Positions 9,840 to 20,711 of a stretch of 64,000 nucleotides of DNA are shown piece after piece (the first letter of the stretch is position 1; the number at the start of each line of letters is the position of its first letter). A program made the position numbers and the translations under genes. This DNA is from Hypericum androsaemum. Taxonomy: Eukaryota; Streptophyta; Magnoliopsida; Malpighiales; Hypericaceae. The DNA is taken from contig OZ023187.1 of the NCBI GenBank assembly GCA_963995505.1, forward strand, positions 18,328,584-18,392,583, read 5' to 3'. The notes under the pieces were generated by a model that worked only from the letters and a program-made list of their open reading frames with translations, was not told where the DNA came from and ran no database searches.

Positions 9840-12800
9840 ATGTCGATTGCTTCAAAATCAATTATCGCCGAGCTCAATAAGGATTTAAAGCTCAATGGTG
9901 ATAATTATGATAACTCGAGTATGAAAATCCAGTATGTACTAGAAGAGCAAGAAGTGCTTGAGATCATAAGTAAAATTATGGTCGAACCTGAAACTGGTAA
10001 CACCCCCCAGCACAGGCGTGATAAAGACGCCTACATAGTTTGGAAAAAGAAAAATTCTACTGCTCGACTCATCTTACTAAGTGCCATGATGGATGACATC
10101 ACAAGGCAATTTCGTATGTTTGAAAATGCCAAAGACCTGTGGGATGCACTTAAAGAAAGATTCGGGAAGCTTTCTGTTTCAAAGCTGCGAGCTTTGACTA
10201 TAAGGTTTGATACCTACACAAAGCGTCCTGATCATTCGATGAAAATACATCTCAGGCAGATGTCAAATATGATCAGTGGGCTAGCTGAGGCTGGCCACGT
10301 GCTTAGTAATGAGCAGCAAATCCAAGCTGTCATTCGTTCCCTGCCTACAAATTGGGAACACATGAAAATGACTCTTACCCATGCTGATAATGTTACAATA
10401 TTTGATGACATGGCCCGTCACCTCGAGCTAGAAGAGGATCGTCTCCTAGCAATCAGAGTTCACCCAGAAGCACACGTGACTGGGTCTAGCTTCAGAGGAA
10501 GCAAGAGAAAGATGGGCCAAAAGAGCAAAGGTAAGAAGAGCTGGGAAAACAAGAAAAATAAAGCTGAAACTTCTGGAACTAATGAGAGTAGGTCTGAAAA
10601 GAAGAAACAACGAAAGTACAACATTTTAAAAGTAAAATATTTCAACTGTCAACAGAAGGGTCACTTTGCAAAAGACTGCAAAGAGAAAAAGAAGGTACAT
10701 CTTATTCACTCATATGCGAGTAAATTATATGTATCTAGTACAATTCTTCTAACTGAAAGTCATCCTATGTGGGTGATTGATTCAGGAGCGACAGACCATG
10801 TGACAAAGGACCGTGGTACTTTTGTTGAATTTCGACGACTACCGATTGGAGTAAAATCTATCTATGTTGGCAATAACGCACGCGTAAATGTCAACGAGAT
10901 AGGTACATGTAGATTGAGCCTGTGTGAAGGACGCACCCTACTTCTACATAATGTGTTATATGCTCCTGAAATTTGCCGAAATTTAATTTCTGTTTCAGTT
11001 TTGATGTCTCTTGGTTTTCGTTGGTTGTTTGAGAATAATTCCGTTAAGTTATTTTTGGAACATGTTTTCTATGGTTCTGGTTATAAATCAGATAATTTTT
11101 TAATCATGAATGTTGATCTTTGTGATTTACCTTATTCATGTTTTTCCTTTGTCACTGCTTCACAAACATCTCAAGATAACGTTGTGCTGTGGCATTCTAG
11201 ACTGAGCCATATTTTTCAAGATCGCTTGAATCGTCTAGCTAAGGCAGGACTGTTGGGTAATTTAGAAAAGGCTATATTATCTACTTGCGAATGTTGTCTA
11301 GAAGAAAAATTGACAAGAAAACCATTTGGAAAGGGAACTAGAGCCAATGATCTATTGCAATTAGTCCATTCCGACATCTGTGGTCCAATGAATGTGAGGG
11401 CTAGACATGGAGCATATTTTTTCATCACCTTTATAGATGACTATAGTAGATATGGTCAAATCTATTTGATTTCTCACAAATCAGAAGCAATAAGTTGTTT
11501 CAAGATATTTATGAATCATGCTGAGAATCAACTAGATCGAAAGATTAAGGCCTTACGAACTGATCGTGGTCGCAAGTATCTTTCCGATGAATTTAAAGCT
11601 CTGTGTCAAGAAAAAGGAATTGAACATTAGTTGTCCATTCCTTATACACCTAAACAAAATGGGGTAGCATAAAGAAGGAATAGAACCCTTCTTGACATGG
11701 TTAGGTCTATAATGGCGGAGGCAAATTTGCCTACATCCTTTTATGGAGATGCGCTCCTTACCGCTACATATGTTCTAAATTGTGTCCCCTCTAAGTCTGT
11801 CACTACCACCCCTTACGAAATGTGGACAGTTCAGAAACCTAATCTGAGCTACTTAAGACCGTGGGGGTGTGCATCTTACGTCCATTCTACCTCGAGTACA
11901 TACGATAAATTAGGATCGAGAGGTAGACAGAGTATTTTTATAAGATACTCTGAAGTATCAAAAGGATACGTGTTCGTGGGCGAACTAGAAAATGGACAAG
12001 TGACAGAATTTGAATCACGAGATGTCACATTCTTAGAAAAAGATTTTTCAAAATTGGGAGAGGTGAGTCATGATCTTGCCTTATATGAAGTTAATGAGCC
12101 AGAATCATCTGCATCACTCCATCCGAGTGGGAGAATTGTGGAGGAGGAAAATCAAGATTTCCCATCTCCAATTGATCCGGAAGTTCATGATCCAAATGAT
12201 CAACATCTTAGTGGGAGTACAATTCCGAACTCCAGTGGGAGTATGGATTTTTGCTTCAGTGGGAGTACGATTCCAGGTTATGATGAATACATGAGAGATA
12301 TTTATCAAAATCGGGAAATTCGTAGAACTAAAAGAACTAGCATTCCACGCCGACGATTTGAGATTGAAGGTGCTGCAAATGCTTTCTTGGTATCATTAAG
12401 AAGACATAATGGTCCAAGTGAGATTCTTTTAGCAATCCTACAAGATGAAGATGAACCTAAGAATGTTTTTGACGCTCTATCATCTCCTGAAAAGAATGAA
12501 TGGGGTAAAGCAATGGAGGAAGAGATGGCTTCCATGAAGAAAAACCAGGTTTGGGAACTGGTTGACTTACCTAAAGGACGTAGGGCAATTGGGAATAAAT
12601 GGATTCTCAAAATTAAGCGTAAAGCAGACGGAAGTATCGAAAGGTACAAAGCTCGCTTAGTTGTCCAAGGATTTAGACAACAGGAAGGAGTTGATTATGA
12701 GGAGACTTTTGCTCATGTTGTTAGATTCACGTCCATTAGGATTATTCTGGTTATAGTGGCAAATTTGAACCTTGAGCTGCATCAAATGGATGTCAAAACT

Positions 12801-14015
12801 GCTTTTCTCAATGGAGAATTGGATGAAGAGATCTATATGGTCCAGTCAGAGGGCTACATCCAAAAAGGCAGCGAACATATGGTTTGCAAATTGAAAAGAT
12901 CAATTTATGGCCTTAAGCAGTCTTCTAGACAATGGTATATTCGTTTTCATAATACGATCATGTCGTATGACTTTAAAATGATAGACGAAGATCATTGTGT
13001 CTACATTAAGCACTCAGGTAAGAAGTTTGTCATAATTACTTTATATGTTGATGACATTCTAATAGCTGGAAATGACATGGGATATCTAATCGAGCTCAAA
13101 GCTTGGTTCTCGTCCAACTTTGAAATGAAAGATATGGGAGAAGCTGATTACATACTCGGGGTTAAGATCACGAGGAATCGTTCGAAGAGGCTATTATCTC
13201 TTTCACAAGAGACCTATATCCGCAAAGTAGTAGAACGATTCAATTGTAATAATAGTAATCCGAAATATGTCCCAATTGTTAAAGGTCACCATCTCAATAA
13301 AGACATGTGTCCTAAAACAGCTCAGCAGGAGAGGGATATGATAAAAATCCCTTATGCCAATGCGGTTGGTTGTCTCATGTATGCAATATTGTGTACAAGA
13401 CCAGATATTTGCTATGCTGTTGGGATAGCAAGCAGATACCAGTCTAATCCAGGTAATGCATATTGGAAAGCAGTCAAAGGAATTATGAAATACTTGAATA
13501 CGACTGCAGAATACTCACTGTGTTATCAAGGTGAATACCTGACATTGAGAGGTTACACCGATGCTGATTGGGGTGGTGATGTGGACGAGAAGAAATTCAC
13601 ATCTGGATATGTCTTCTTATTTGGCGGGGGTGTTATTTCATGGAGTAGCAAGAAACAGACGTGTGTCTCCCTGTCAACCATGGAAGCTAAATATATAGCT
13701 TCTGCAGCTGCTGTGCAAGAGGCAGTATGGTTGAAGAGATTCTTGAGCCATTTATTCCTAACCGACTCAAAAGAACCAGTGAGCTTATTTTGCGATAATC
13801 AAGCGTCGATAGCTTTTGCTAAAGATCCTAGGTATCATAGCAGAGCAAAGCACGTCGATATCAAATATCACTTTGTTAGGGATATGGTTGCGTGTAAGGA
13901 GGTGAGCATAAAATACATATCTACACAAGATATGATCGCAGACCCAATGACCAAGGGTGTTGTTAGAGATGTGTTTGAGAAACATGTCAGATCCCTGGGT
14001 TTGCGAAAGTTTTAG
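9840..14015 (+). pseudogene. Copia gag-pol polyprotein, two internal stops
   Basis: One frame of 1391 codons starts at ATG 9840. In order: gag (to about 10690), zinc knuckle near 10635-10680, aspartic protease with DSGAT at about 10780, integrase zinc finger from WHSRLSH (about 11191), integrase core, reverse transcriptase with YVDD at 13044-13055, and RNase H with YTDADWGGD to the end. Stops are TAG at 11628-11630 and TAA at 11670-11672, both in integrase. The second replaces the glutamate codon of the GVAER motif, the third catalytic acid. The zinc knuckle has Tyr in place of its first Cys. In RNase H the usual ME-AEY motif reads MEAKY. The element is therefore dead in cis, though its RNA could be moved by another copy. 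Confidence 0.95.
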
Positions 14016-15089
14016 TAATTTTTGCTCATATTGTAAAGAATTTGTTGTTCAATATAATGTTGTTTTCAGCAATACGTATTGTGTGAATGTTATTTAAGGT
14101 AACATTTACTAATGCATGTCGGACAGAGAAGTAGCCCACTCACACGGGTGTTTACCTCAGTGGGAGTCATGAGTTGATTCTTGATTGAGATGAGGCAATT
14201 TTTTAGAACATTGTTAAATATCGAGTGCCTGTTCTAAAATGTGAATGCCGTCTTGCTTAACTACAAGAGCAGTCTTGTTAAAGCGCAAGATTATGTGTAA
14301 GCAATAGTTTCTACATTAAATAAATTCTCAGAACTTATCGGATTATATAGAATCCAATGGTAAGAAGTAAGTGGAACTTATCATAATTCTGTCTTGATAG
14401 CCTAGAGTAGTCTTTGTGTAGACTAAAGCTGTTGTTTGTAAACATCGAGGCTGATGCTCTCGTATGGTGTTATTTGCGAGAGACATGTGCTCCTTTAACA
14501 GGAAAGAACACCATAGCACATGAATTGTGTCATGTGTGCTCTACGACCAATGGATGGGAAATTAATTTTATTATTTAGTGATTTCAGTTTCCCTGGTGTG
14601 AGACCAACTCCGAAAACTATGATTTCCGGAACTCTACCCTTAAGATCCTAAATATATTTTGGAAATATGATTCAGTGATGCTAGCTTGGAAAGTCTTTAA
14701 AGGGTCATGGTTTGATTCGACCTGGCAAGGCTGACTAGAAAAGCAGGCTGGATCATGATGGAAAAAATATTGTTAAGGGAGAAGGTTCTCTATCGATCAC
14801 ATTCGAAAAGTTTCATGGTTCACTGGTGCACCTATTGTATTGAGAGCAATACAATAGTGAACGCGAATAGATTGTTTCGGAAATCACATGTGGAAACAAA
14901 GAATGTGAGATGAGACCTAGGGTAAGACATACTTTACGTAATGGAGGTATCGAGATGCTATCATTCAAGTGGCCGAAAAGTGCTCTTGAGTTTAGTTACG
15001 TGCACTCGATGTATGCTGGTCGCACGAAATATTTGCCTATCACGATAAGAGAAAATATTGACTATGATCAATCATGTGTGAGTGGGAGA
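14016..15089 (+). other. Long 3' non-coding region of Copia element 1
   Basis: About 1.07 kb lies between pol and the polypurine tract. Several blocks are conserved with the same region of the other element (36713-37654): CATGTCGGACAGAGAA near 14116, GACCTGGCA-GGCTGAC near 14719, and GTGCTGGTCGCACGAAAT (as ATGCTGGTCGCACGAAAT here) near 15012. No protein-coding frame is conserved, so the blocks are more likely RNA-level signals. Confidence 0.7.
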
Positions 15090-15599
15090 TGATGGATTTG
15101 TCACCCATGTTGATCTCTCCTATGTGTGCCTTTCTGCCACATCATCCCTTATGTGTGGGATTTATGATTTAGTTTCTCTGCCACCTCCTAGTCTTGAAGA
15201 CAAGCTACTAATAGTAGCTTTAACAAGTGGAGGTGAGACCACCACTTGGTGGTGACGTGGGAAAACAAAATTTTTCCCTTAAAAGGAGAAGTGGACAAGG
15301 GCAACTTGAAAAAAAAAAGGCAGCACATACACATACGCGAGGGGTGAAAAATATGTTTTTGATCCCTGAGTTCTCGATTCGACTCCGAGACAGATAAAGT
15401 CGTGGAAATTGTTCTCGACTCCAATATACCGTGAGTAAGAACCGACCAGTGATGAGAATCCGTTACGATCCTGTAGATACTGCACTACAACAAATAAGTG
15501 TATTTACGATTTAACGAATTCGTTCGTTAATTAATTTAACGTTAATTATTTTATGATTTCTAGATTATAATATGTTATAATCACCATAAGGAATCATCA
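15090..15599 (+). repeat. 3' LTR of Copia element 1 (510 bp)
   Basis: Same ends as the 5' LTR and few mismatches by eye. A polypurine tract ending AGTGGGAGA lies immediately before it, and the target-site duplication ATATT follows at 15600-15604. Confidence 0.9.
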
Positions 15600-15604
15600 A
15601 TATT

Positions 15605-16811
15605 TAAACTCAATGCATAACTAAAAATATTTAAATCTAGAGATGACTGTGTTTCTTGGGAATTCGAGAATGACGGAAGGTATTCGACAAAAGTCCTGAG
15701 ACGTAGATACCATGAAACGAGGATTCAAATTACGCCGCTGATTTCTGAACTAAAAAGCATTTTGACAGGTCATTTGTCCACTTAAGGTGAAATGTTTTAT
15801 GTGGTTGGCCATACAAGGGAGAATCCAAACTCGAAACTCAATGATCAAAATGAGGAGGCTTGATGCATGGGATGCGTCTGTTTGATGAGCCAGCCGTTCA
15901 TCTGCTACTATTTTATCAGGTTGATTGGGAGCGGTTTTGACTCATGGGTTGGTGCTAGAGCAAATTGGAATGGGTTATGTGGCCGTGGTATGAAAAACGC
16001 TCTTTGGCGCAATCATTTGGGGTTATGGAATCATCGCGACTATCTTATAAATGCGATAATTTACAAGGTCTGGGAATGGCTTTGTTGGTCTAAAACATTG
16101 ACTGCGTGTGGTAATCAGGATGTCTTGCTGATTTTGGGGACTGGATTGCCGGATTGAATTTGCGTCGTGTTGCTGGTCTAATTGTGTTTTGCTGGTTGGG
16201 TTTCATCACTTCTGCCTGATTTAGAAGGCAGGATCTTCTAGGAATGCTTTCTGATTGCTTTTTGGGTTACTTGGGTAATATTAGCTTGAATTATTATATT
16301 TCTTGTGTAATTATTTGGGTTAATTTTTGTTAGGTATTTGTTAATAGTCAGAAAGTCTGTTATTAAGTTGTTCCGAGTGTTTGATTTGTATTGCAGTACT
16401 ATCGAGATAGCTCTTTTCTCTTTTCTTTTTTTTGATAAACAGATTGATTTTATTCTTCCAAATCAAGATAAGTACATGGTGTTCTAAAACCACCCAATAG
16501 AGGAGGAATCTCCACTATACAATTAGTAATCGTGTTAGTCCCTATCTATAGAGTCTAGATAGAGCAAAAAATCAATCTATAGAGTCTAGAGAGCTCTTTT
16601 CCCTTTCGTTGTTTTTTTTCATTAAATTTTGAATCAAAATTTTTTTTAGTGAAGCTCGACTGCAATTCCGATAATTGTACGGGTCGAATCAACACTCGGG
16701 GAGGGGCAATGACAATTGGGGTAGAGGGTTGGGAAACATTGGGCTGGGGATACTTTGTATGTAACTTTGTTTTTACTATATTAATATATAAATAAAGCAC
16801 ATTTACCTATA
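15605..16811. other. Intergenic DNA with a probable LINE tail
   Basis: No confident gene. An open frame at 15867-16157 codes for a 96-aa peptide, rich in Trp, with a segment NAIIYKVWEWLCWS that loosely resembles the LINE C-terminal segments at 18236 and 53984; I do not call it. A tail of the form AATAAAGCACATTTACCTATAAAAAA at about 16787-16812 looks like a LINE 3' end. The rest is unexplained. Confidence 0.4.
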
Positions 16812-17235
16812 AAAAAGGAAGGAACACCACTAAATCAAACTAATAGAGATTGTTCTAAGTAATCTGGCAAAAATTCGACAGTGTTAAAAATTGACAGGAA
16901 GAGAATTTAGAGATGTTTCGGGTAATTCACCGCCGTTAAAAATCGATAGGAAGAGAAGTTGTTGAAGGTTTGCAATTTGGTCAAATTGTTTTAGAGTTAA
17001 ATAATTTTTAGGTGTCCTGATTTGGCCGATGGTTCAAATTAGTTCATAAATTTTCAAGATGTATCGAGAAGTCATTTTTTATTGATCTTTTAAATTATTG
17101 TGCCGGTCGAGCCATTCCTTAAAAACTGTAATTTGTCAATCCGTTGATTTCTAATTGACGATTAAAAAAATAAAATCAGAAATAAATAAAAAATAAAAGC
17201 TTGCGACCAGCCCATGTGCTTTCATTTTGTTGCGA
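16812..17235. repeat. Spacer repeat A, copy 2
   Basis: Matches 5336-5513 plus 6190-6370, and 23008-23335, in direct orientation. It provides the unoccupied site for the MULE at 5514-6189. It ends near CAGCCCATGTGCTTTC, shared with 23300-23320. Confidence 0.75.
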
Positions 17236-18164
17236 CCGACTGCCCTGTAAAAGATATTACTTGCGATCACTTACAGGAAAGCTGGTGATATTTAATTAGC
17301 TGTACATTATCCTAAAACTATTTATTTCGTCGATGTTTAAGATATTGCAGGAGTTTGAATAATTGAGGATATAACTATTTATAATACTCCAAGAAAAATT
17401 TATTTTAGTTTAAAAATTTATCCGATTCTAGATTAGTCAATCAAGATTTTTGATACCTAAAATGTTATTATCTATCAAAAAATTATGTCAAATGTGCAAG
17501 ACTTACATTACACTAGTAGTGCCATTAAATACTAAATATTTCCTAAAAACGATCAAAAAATATTCGACTATCTACATAATTTACGCTACTAGATAGGTAA
17601 TATCTTTGGCATTAATTTCATTTGTGCTCGTAAACACATAACACTAATTCATTTTTAGAAAATTTGAGGCTTCCTCTTCTCATTGTGAATAATTTGTCCG
17701 TTATAATTATTGTCTTCGTACGAGAATTCTCTCTGGTGTCTGGCCCATCCTGTTTGTTCTTGTGCCCAAAAGTTTGGGTTTCACTCCAAATATCTTTCGG
17801 GATCCGGTCCATCCACTTAACCCGTACAGTGAAAATAGTAAATAAAATCGATTGTGACAGCTACACGTACCCTGCTGAGTTTGCGCTGGGGAGGCTTCAT
17901 GGGTTCGACTCCCAACTTTGACAATTTTTTTATCACGGCAGGTTGATTGAAACTACAATAAATATATTTAATTGTAACGATTAAAAATTTGGGCAGTAAC
18001 ACGTGTTGAGAACTGTCCGAATATATGAACCAAACTATTTATTACATCACACATTCCCAGATAGATTGGGTACACTATAATAATCCTAATATATGAACCA
18101 AACTAGCTGATGTATTTTAACATCCAAAATTTTTGAATTCGTCAAAACATGGACTCATCTAGTC
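17236..18164. other. P450 spacer, no gene
   Basis: AT-rich and partly homologous to 6460-6850 and 23340-23470. A tRNA-like B-box string (GGGTTCGACTCCC) occurs at about 17900, but no cloverleaf could be assembled around it. No gene is supported. Confidence 0.5.
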
Positions 18165-18181
18165 AAACAGGGAAGGGACTG

Positions 18182-18654
18182 TGGTGATGAGGTGGATGCT
18201 CACCTTTTCCTTCATTCTAGTGTCTTTCGGTAGATTTGGAATTCTCTTGCCAAGAGAATAGGCGTCACTTAGTGAGATGTCCCCCTTTTTTTTCGAACCG
18301 GAGGGAACTTATCAGGAGAAGTATGTTAGAGAAGGTCTGGTATGCCTTCTTCGGGACAACCATGTGGAACATCTGGAATATAAAAAATTGTATTATTTTT
18401 TACAGTGCTAGGTGCGATCGAGAGTTTCTTTTACATTTTATCCTCTTTCGGATCAGAGAGTGGTTGATTTGATTCGGGTTTACTAGCGACCTTCACGATC
18501 AAGACCTTTTGATGTACTTGAATTCCCTTATTATGGATGGATAGTAGTAGTGTATACTCTTGAGCCTGTTCAGGAGGTAGAAATCATCCTGAGTTTCCAT
18601 TGTTCTGTACATGTGTAGATAATTCTGTTTTATAAAATCAGTTACTTATAAAAA
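18182..18654 (+). mobile_element. 5'-truncated LINE (3' end only)
   Basis: The insert is flanked by the direct repeat AAACAGGGAAGGGACTG at 18165-18181 and 18655-18671; the first A residues merge with the tail, so 14-17 bp are certain. It ends TTACTTATAAAAAAA. Within it, 18236-18472 codes for a peptide with MWNIWNIKNCIIF and FRIREWL, resembling the C-terminal region of plant LINE ORF2 and the LINE piece at 53984-54334. The paralogous spacer near 23462 lacks the insert. Confidence 0.85.
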
Positions 18655-19231
18655 AAACAGGGAAGGGACTGCATACGAACAATAAAACTTGAGAAAATTA
18701 TTCTCAAGTCTCTCGAATTTGCTTAAATATACTAAAAAGTTCCTCCTGTTCATAAATACATTCTGAAGTCCCTCTAGTTTACTTTTATTATATTTTCGGG
18801 TCCCTGTCACACGTTAGCAGTTCTTTTTTTTTCATTTTTGCCAATGAAATAACCAAAATACCCCTAGAACAAAAAATAAAAAAATAATGACATCATCTCT
18901 TCTCCTACCTCTCTCTCCTCTCAAATCATCCAACCAAAACAACACTTCTGGGTTCGTAGTTTATGTGCGAGAGAGATGGAATTAAAAACCCAGATTACAA
19001 CACTTTTCTTCACGAATTGCAACTGTGAAGATATTGCAACACTTCCTCCATGAACCAACTGTGAACAAAACCCAGATTTCAACTGTGAACAAAACCCAGA
19101 AGGAATCCATGGCGGTGGCGGTAAAAGGCTACGAAGCTTGAGGTTTAGTTATTAATTAACACAGAAAGAAGGAGTCCGCCTTTAATTAACCCGCCGCTTG
19201 AAGCTTGAAACGAGCGAGCTATGGCGGTGGC

Positions 19232-19405
19232 GGAGAAGAGGCAGCTCCAGACCGCGAAGCTGCCTCCCACGCGCGGCGCGTTCATCCTCACAGCCTGCGA
19301 CCCGCCCACTGCGCCCATCCCGAACGCGCCGCCTATGTCGTCGAGGATCCGGTCCGGGCACGGCTCCCGCGAAGTCGGCGAGGCTGTTGAGTCCCTCTCC
19401 CCCAT
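19232..19405 (-). pseudogene. Captured TIM17 fragment with internal deletion
   Basis: On minus an ATG-initiated frame from 19405 contains [25 protein letters not shown] and [17 protein letters not shown], the hallmark N-terminal sequence of TIM17, a channel subunit of the mitochondrial inner-membrane TIM23 protein import complex. The loop between the first and second membrane segments (about 20-25 residues in the family) is missing exactly between two GGS motifs, suggesting recombination between short repeats or a spliced or slipped capture. After FAVW the match fades. The fragment covers about a third of the protein and is not functional as TIM17. It abuts the NOB1 fragment on the same strand. 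Confidence 0.85.
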
Positions 19406-19495
19406 CGATCACGGCGTTGGCGTCGACGACAGCCATGGATATCCCATCGCTCGATTTCAGCGATGGAAGCTGTCCAGCCACTTTGTCCGAAGCCG
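19365..19495 (-). pseudogene. Captured NOB1 (PIN-domain endonuclease) N-terminal fragment
   Basis: On minus the frame reads through [17 protein letters not shown] and [11 protein letters not shown]. This matches the start of NOB1, the PIN-domain nuclease that cleaves 20S pre-rRNA at site D in late 40S maturation; VVDANAVI carries the first acidic residue of the PIN site. Only about 40 residues are present and the frame then passes directly into the TIM17 piece in a different frame. There is no in-frame ATG before the homology that I can defend. The family assignment rests on the motif, from memory. Confidence 0.65.
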
Positions 19496-19920
19496 ACCTG
19501 GTCTGTGGTTTGGTTTGAATATGGGGAAAGTGATGAGGGTTTGAAGCCTAATTAATAGTAATGGGAGAGAGAGAGGGAGGGTGCAAAGAAGAGCCTCCAA
19601 CTGGAAGTGGGAAACGGGAAAAAAGAGGCTGTGGAGGTGTCGATCTCTAATTGGCGATGGAATTTTTCTGGGAAATGTTTGAGCTCGAAGAAGTTACTGT
19701 TGTCATGAAGAAGAAATGATCTCATCATTCTTTTTATTTTTTGTTCTAAAGATATTTTTGTCATTTTAATAATAAAAAAGAAAAAAAATTGATTGAGAGA
19801 TCCAAAAGTATAATAAAAATAAATTAGAAAGACTCCATAATATATTTTGTAAACAAGAGTAATTTTTGAGTATATTTAAATAAACTCGAGAAATTTGAGA
19901 ATAATTTTTCCATAAAACTT

Positions 19921-20595
19921 TCAAACTGGCACGACTTTCAATCTGATAAGATATATTTAGAGCTTGATTCAGAAAACTGTAATATTCTAAAGACCAGTTG
20001 CGACTGGAAATTTGGCGTGTATTGTATGCTCAAATCTTCAAGGTTATATTAATTCTACATAAAAAATAGTACAGCTTGCGAATAGTTGATAAGTAATTAG
20101 AGTAGGTTCCTTTTACCTTCTTTTTAACCTCTTTTTACCTTTTAACTCTATATTATTAATAAAGCAAATTTACTTACCAAAAAAACTTACCACTAGTTGC
20201 GAGCAAAAAAACAACTTAAGAAGTAGGGTTGCAACACCACATTACTTAACGAAAGAGTTGTGTACTATTTTATAAGTGTTGAAAATTTATCGACTCATTG
20301 TCTTAAAATTATGGATTGAATATGTAAATTCTATCATAATTTCAGAATGAGTTGATTTCGTGCCCATTGTCGTACACACAAAACACCTATTTCTAACACG
20401 TTAATGAAGTCAAAACTCGTGCAATCTTTGACCCGATGGATCACGTTTTGAATATCGACATCATGTTTTCAATCAATTTATATCCACAGAGCCAATCTGT
20501 CTACCAACATGTAATCCGGTACTCTAGAGAGAAGTTGACGACTTCAAGTTTTGATGACGAAGGTGGCACCCAACGTTAGCTACTACGGAAGGTGG
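19921..20595. other. Upstream region of the P450 pseudogene with TE debris
   Basis: Contains a stretch shared with 38470-38535 (GGAAATTTGGC-TGTATTGTA), a LINE-type tail at about 20150-20186 (AATAAAGCAAATTTACTTACCAAAAAAA), and the TRIM remnant listed separately. No gene is seen. Confidence 0.6.
20262..20450 (+). mobile_element. Degraded TRIM remnant
   Basis: Matches the TRIM at 45991-46324: the end of the 5' LTR (TGTTGAAAATTTA... to AAATTCTA), a decayed primer-binding site, the internal GATTTCGTGCCCATTGT segment and GATCACGTTTTGAA before the expected polypurine tract. The 3' LTR is missing. Confidence 0.6.
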
Positions 20596-20602
20596 TATAA
20601 AT
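20596..20602 (+). promoter_or_regulatory. TATA box of the P450 pseudogene
   Basis: TATAAAT lies about 110 bp before the ATG. It sits in a block of about 60 bp (about 20568-20630) nearly identical to the block at 38848-38910 before the P450 stub at 38999, so it is the ancestral core promoter of these two copies. The intact gene has different DNA here. Confidence 0.6.
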
Positions 20603-20711
20603 GAGACTTTCATCAGATTACATGAAACGCAAACATCACAAATTTGCTTTCATATCTGAAGGCTAACCTGTTCAAAAGTCTCAAATAGCAATCACTTGCA
20701 TTGACTCCAAA

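Larger units (their letters stand above)
7068..15599 (+). mobile_element. Complete Copia LTR retrotransposon 1 (8532 bp)
   Basis: Order: 5' LTR 7068-7602, primer-binding site 7604-7615, long leader, pre-gag ORF 9051-9536, gag-pol 9840-14015, 3' non-coding 14016-15089, polypurine tract 15081-15089, 3' LTR 15090-15599. It is bounded by the 5-bp target-site duplication ATATT at 7063-7067 and 15600-15604. The domain order protease, integrase, reverse transcriptase, RNase H defines Copia. Two nonsense codons in integrase disable it. It belongs to a family related to, but clearly diverged from, the element at 29785-38258. Confidence 0.95.
18691..19911. mobile_element. Pack-MULE carrying two gene fragments (1221 bp)
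   Basis: Terminal inverted repeats of about 190 bp begin GAGAAAATTATTCTCAA on the left and GGAAAAATTATTCTCAA on the right (read inward). It is bounded by a perfect 9-bp target-site duplication, ATAAAACTT, at 18682-18690 and 19912-19920. The 23490 paralogue shows the unoccupied site. The interior, about 19090-19540, is GC-rich and unlike its surroundings. It carries fragments of NOB1 and TIM17 on the minus strand. No transposase is present, so it is non-autonomous. Confidence 0.9.

Noticed and set aside
17880..17935. tRNA gene or SINE
   Set aside because: A B-box-like GGTTCGACTCC is present, but no acceptor stem, D-arm or convincing A box could be placed.
19198..19544. Plus-strand ORFs of 61-107 aa in the MULE
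   Set aside because: The recognisable proteins (NOB1, TIM17) are on the minus strand; the plus frames are their shadows.
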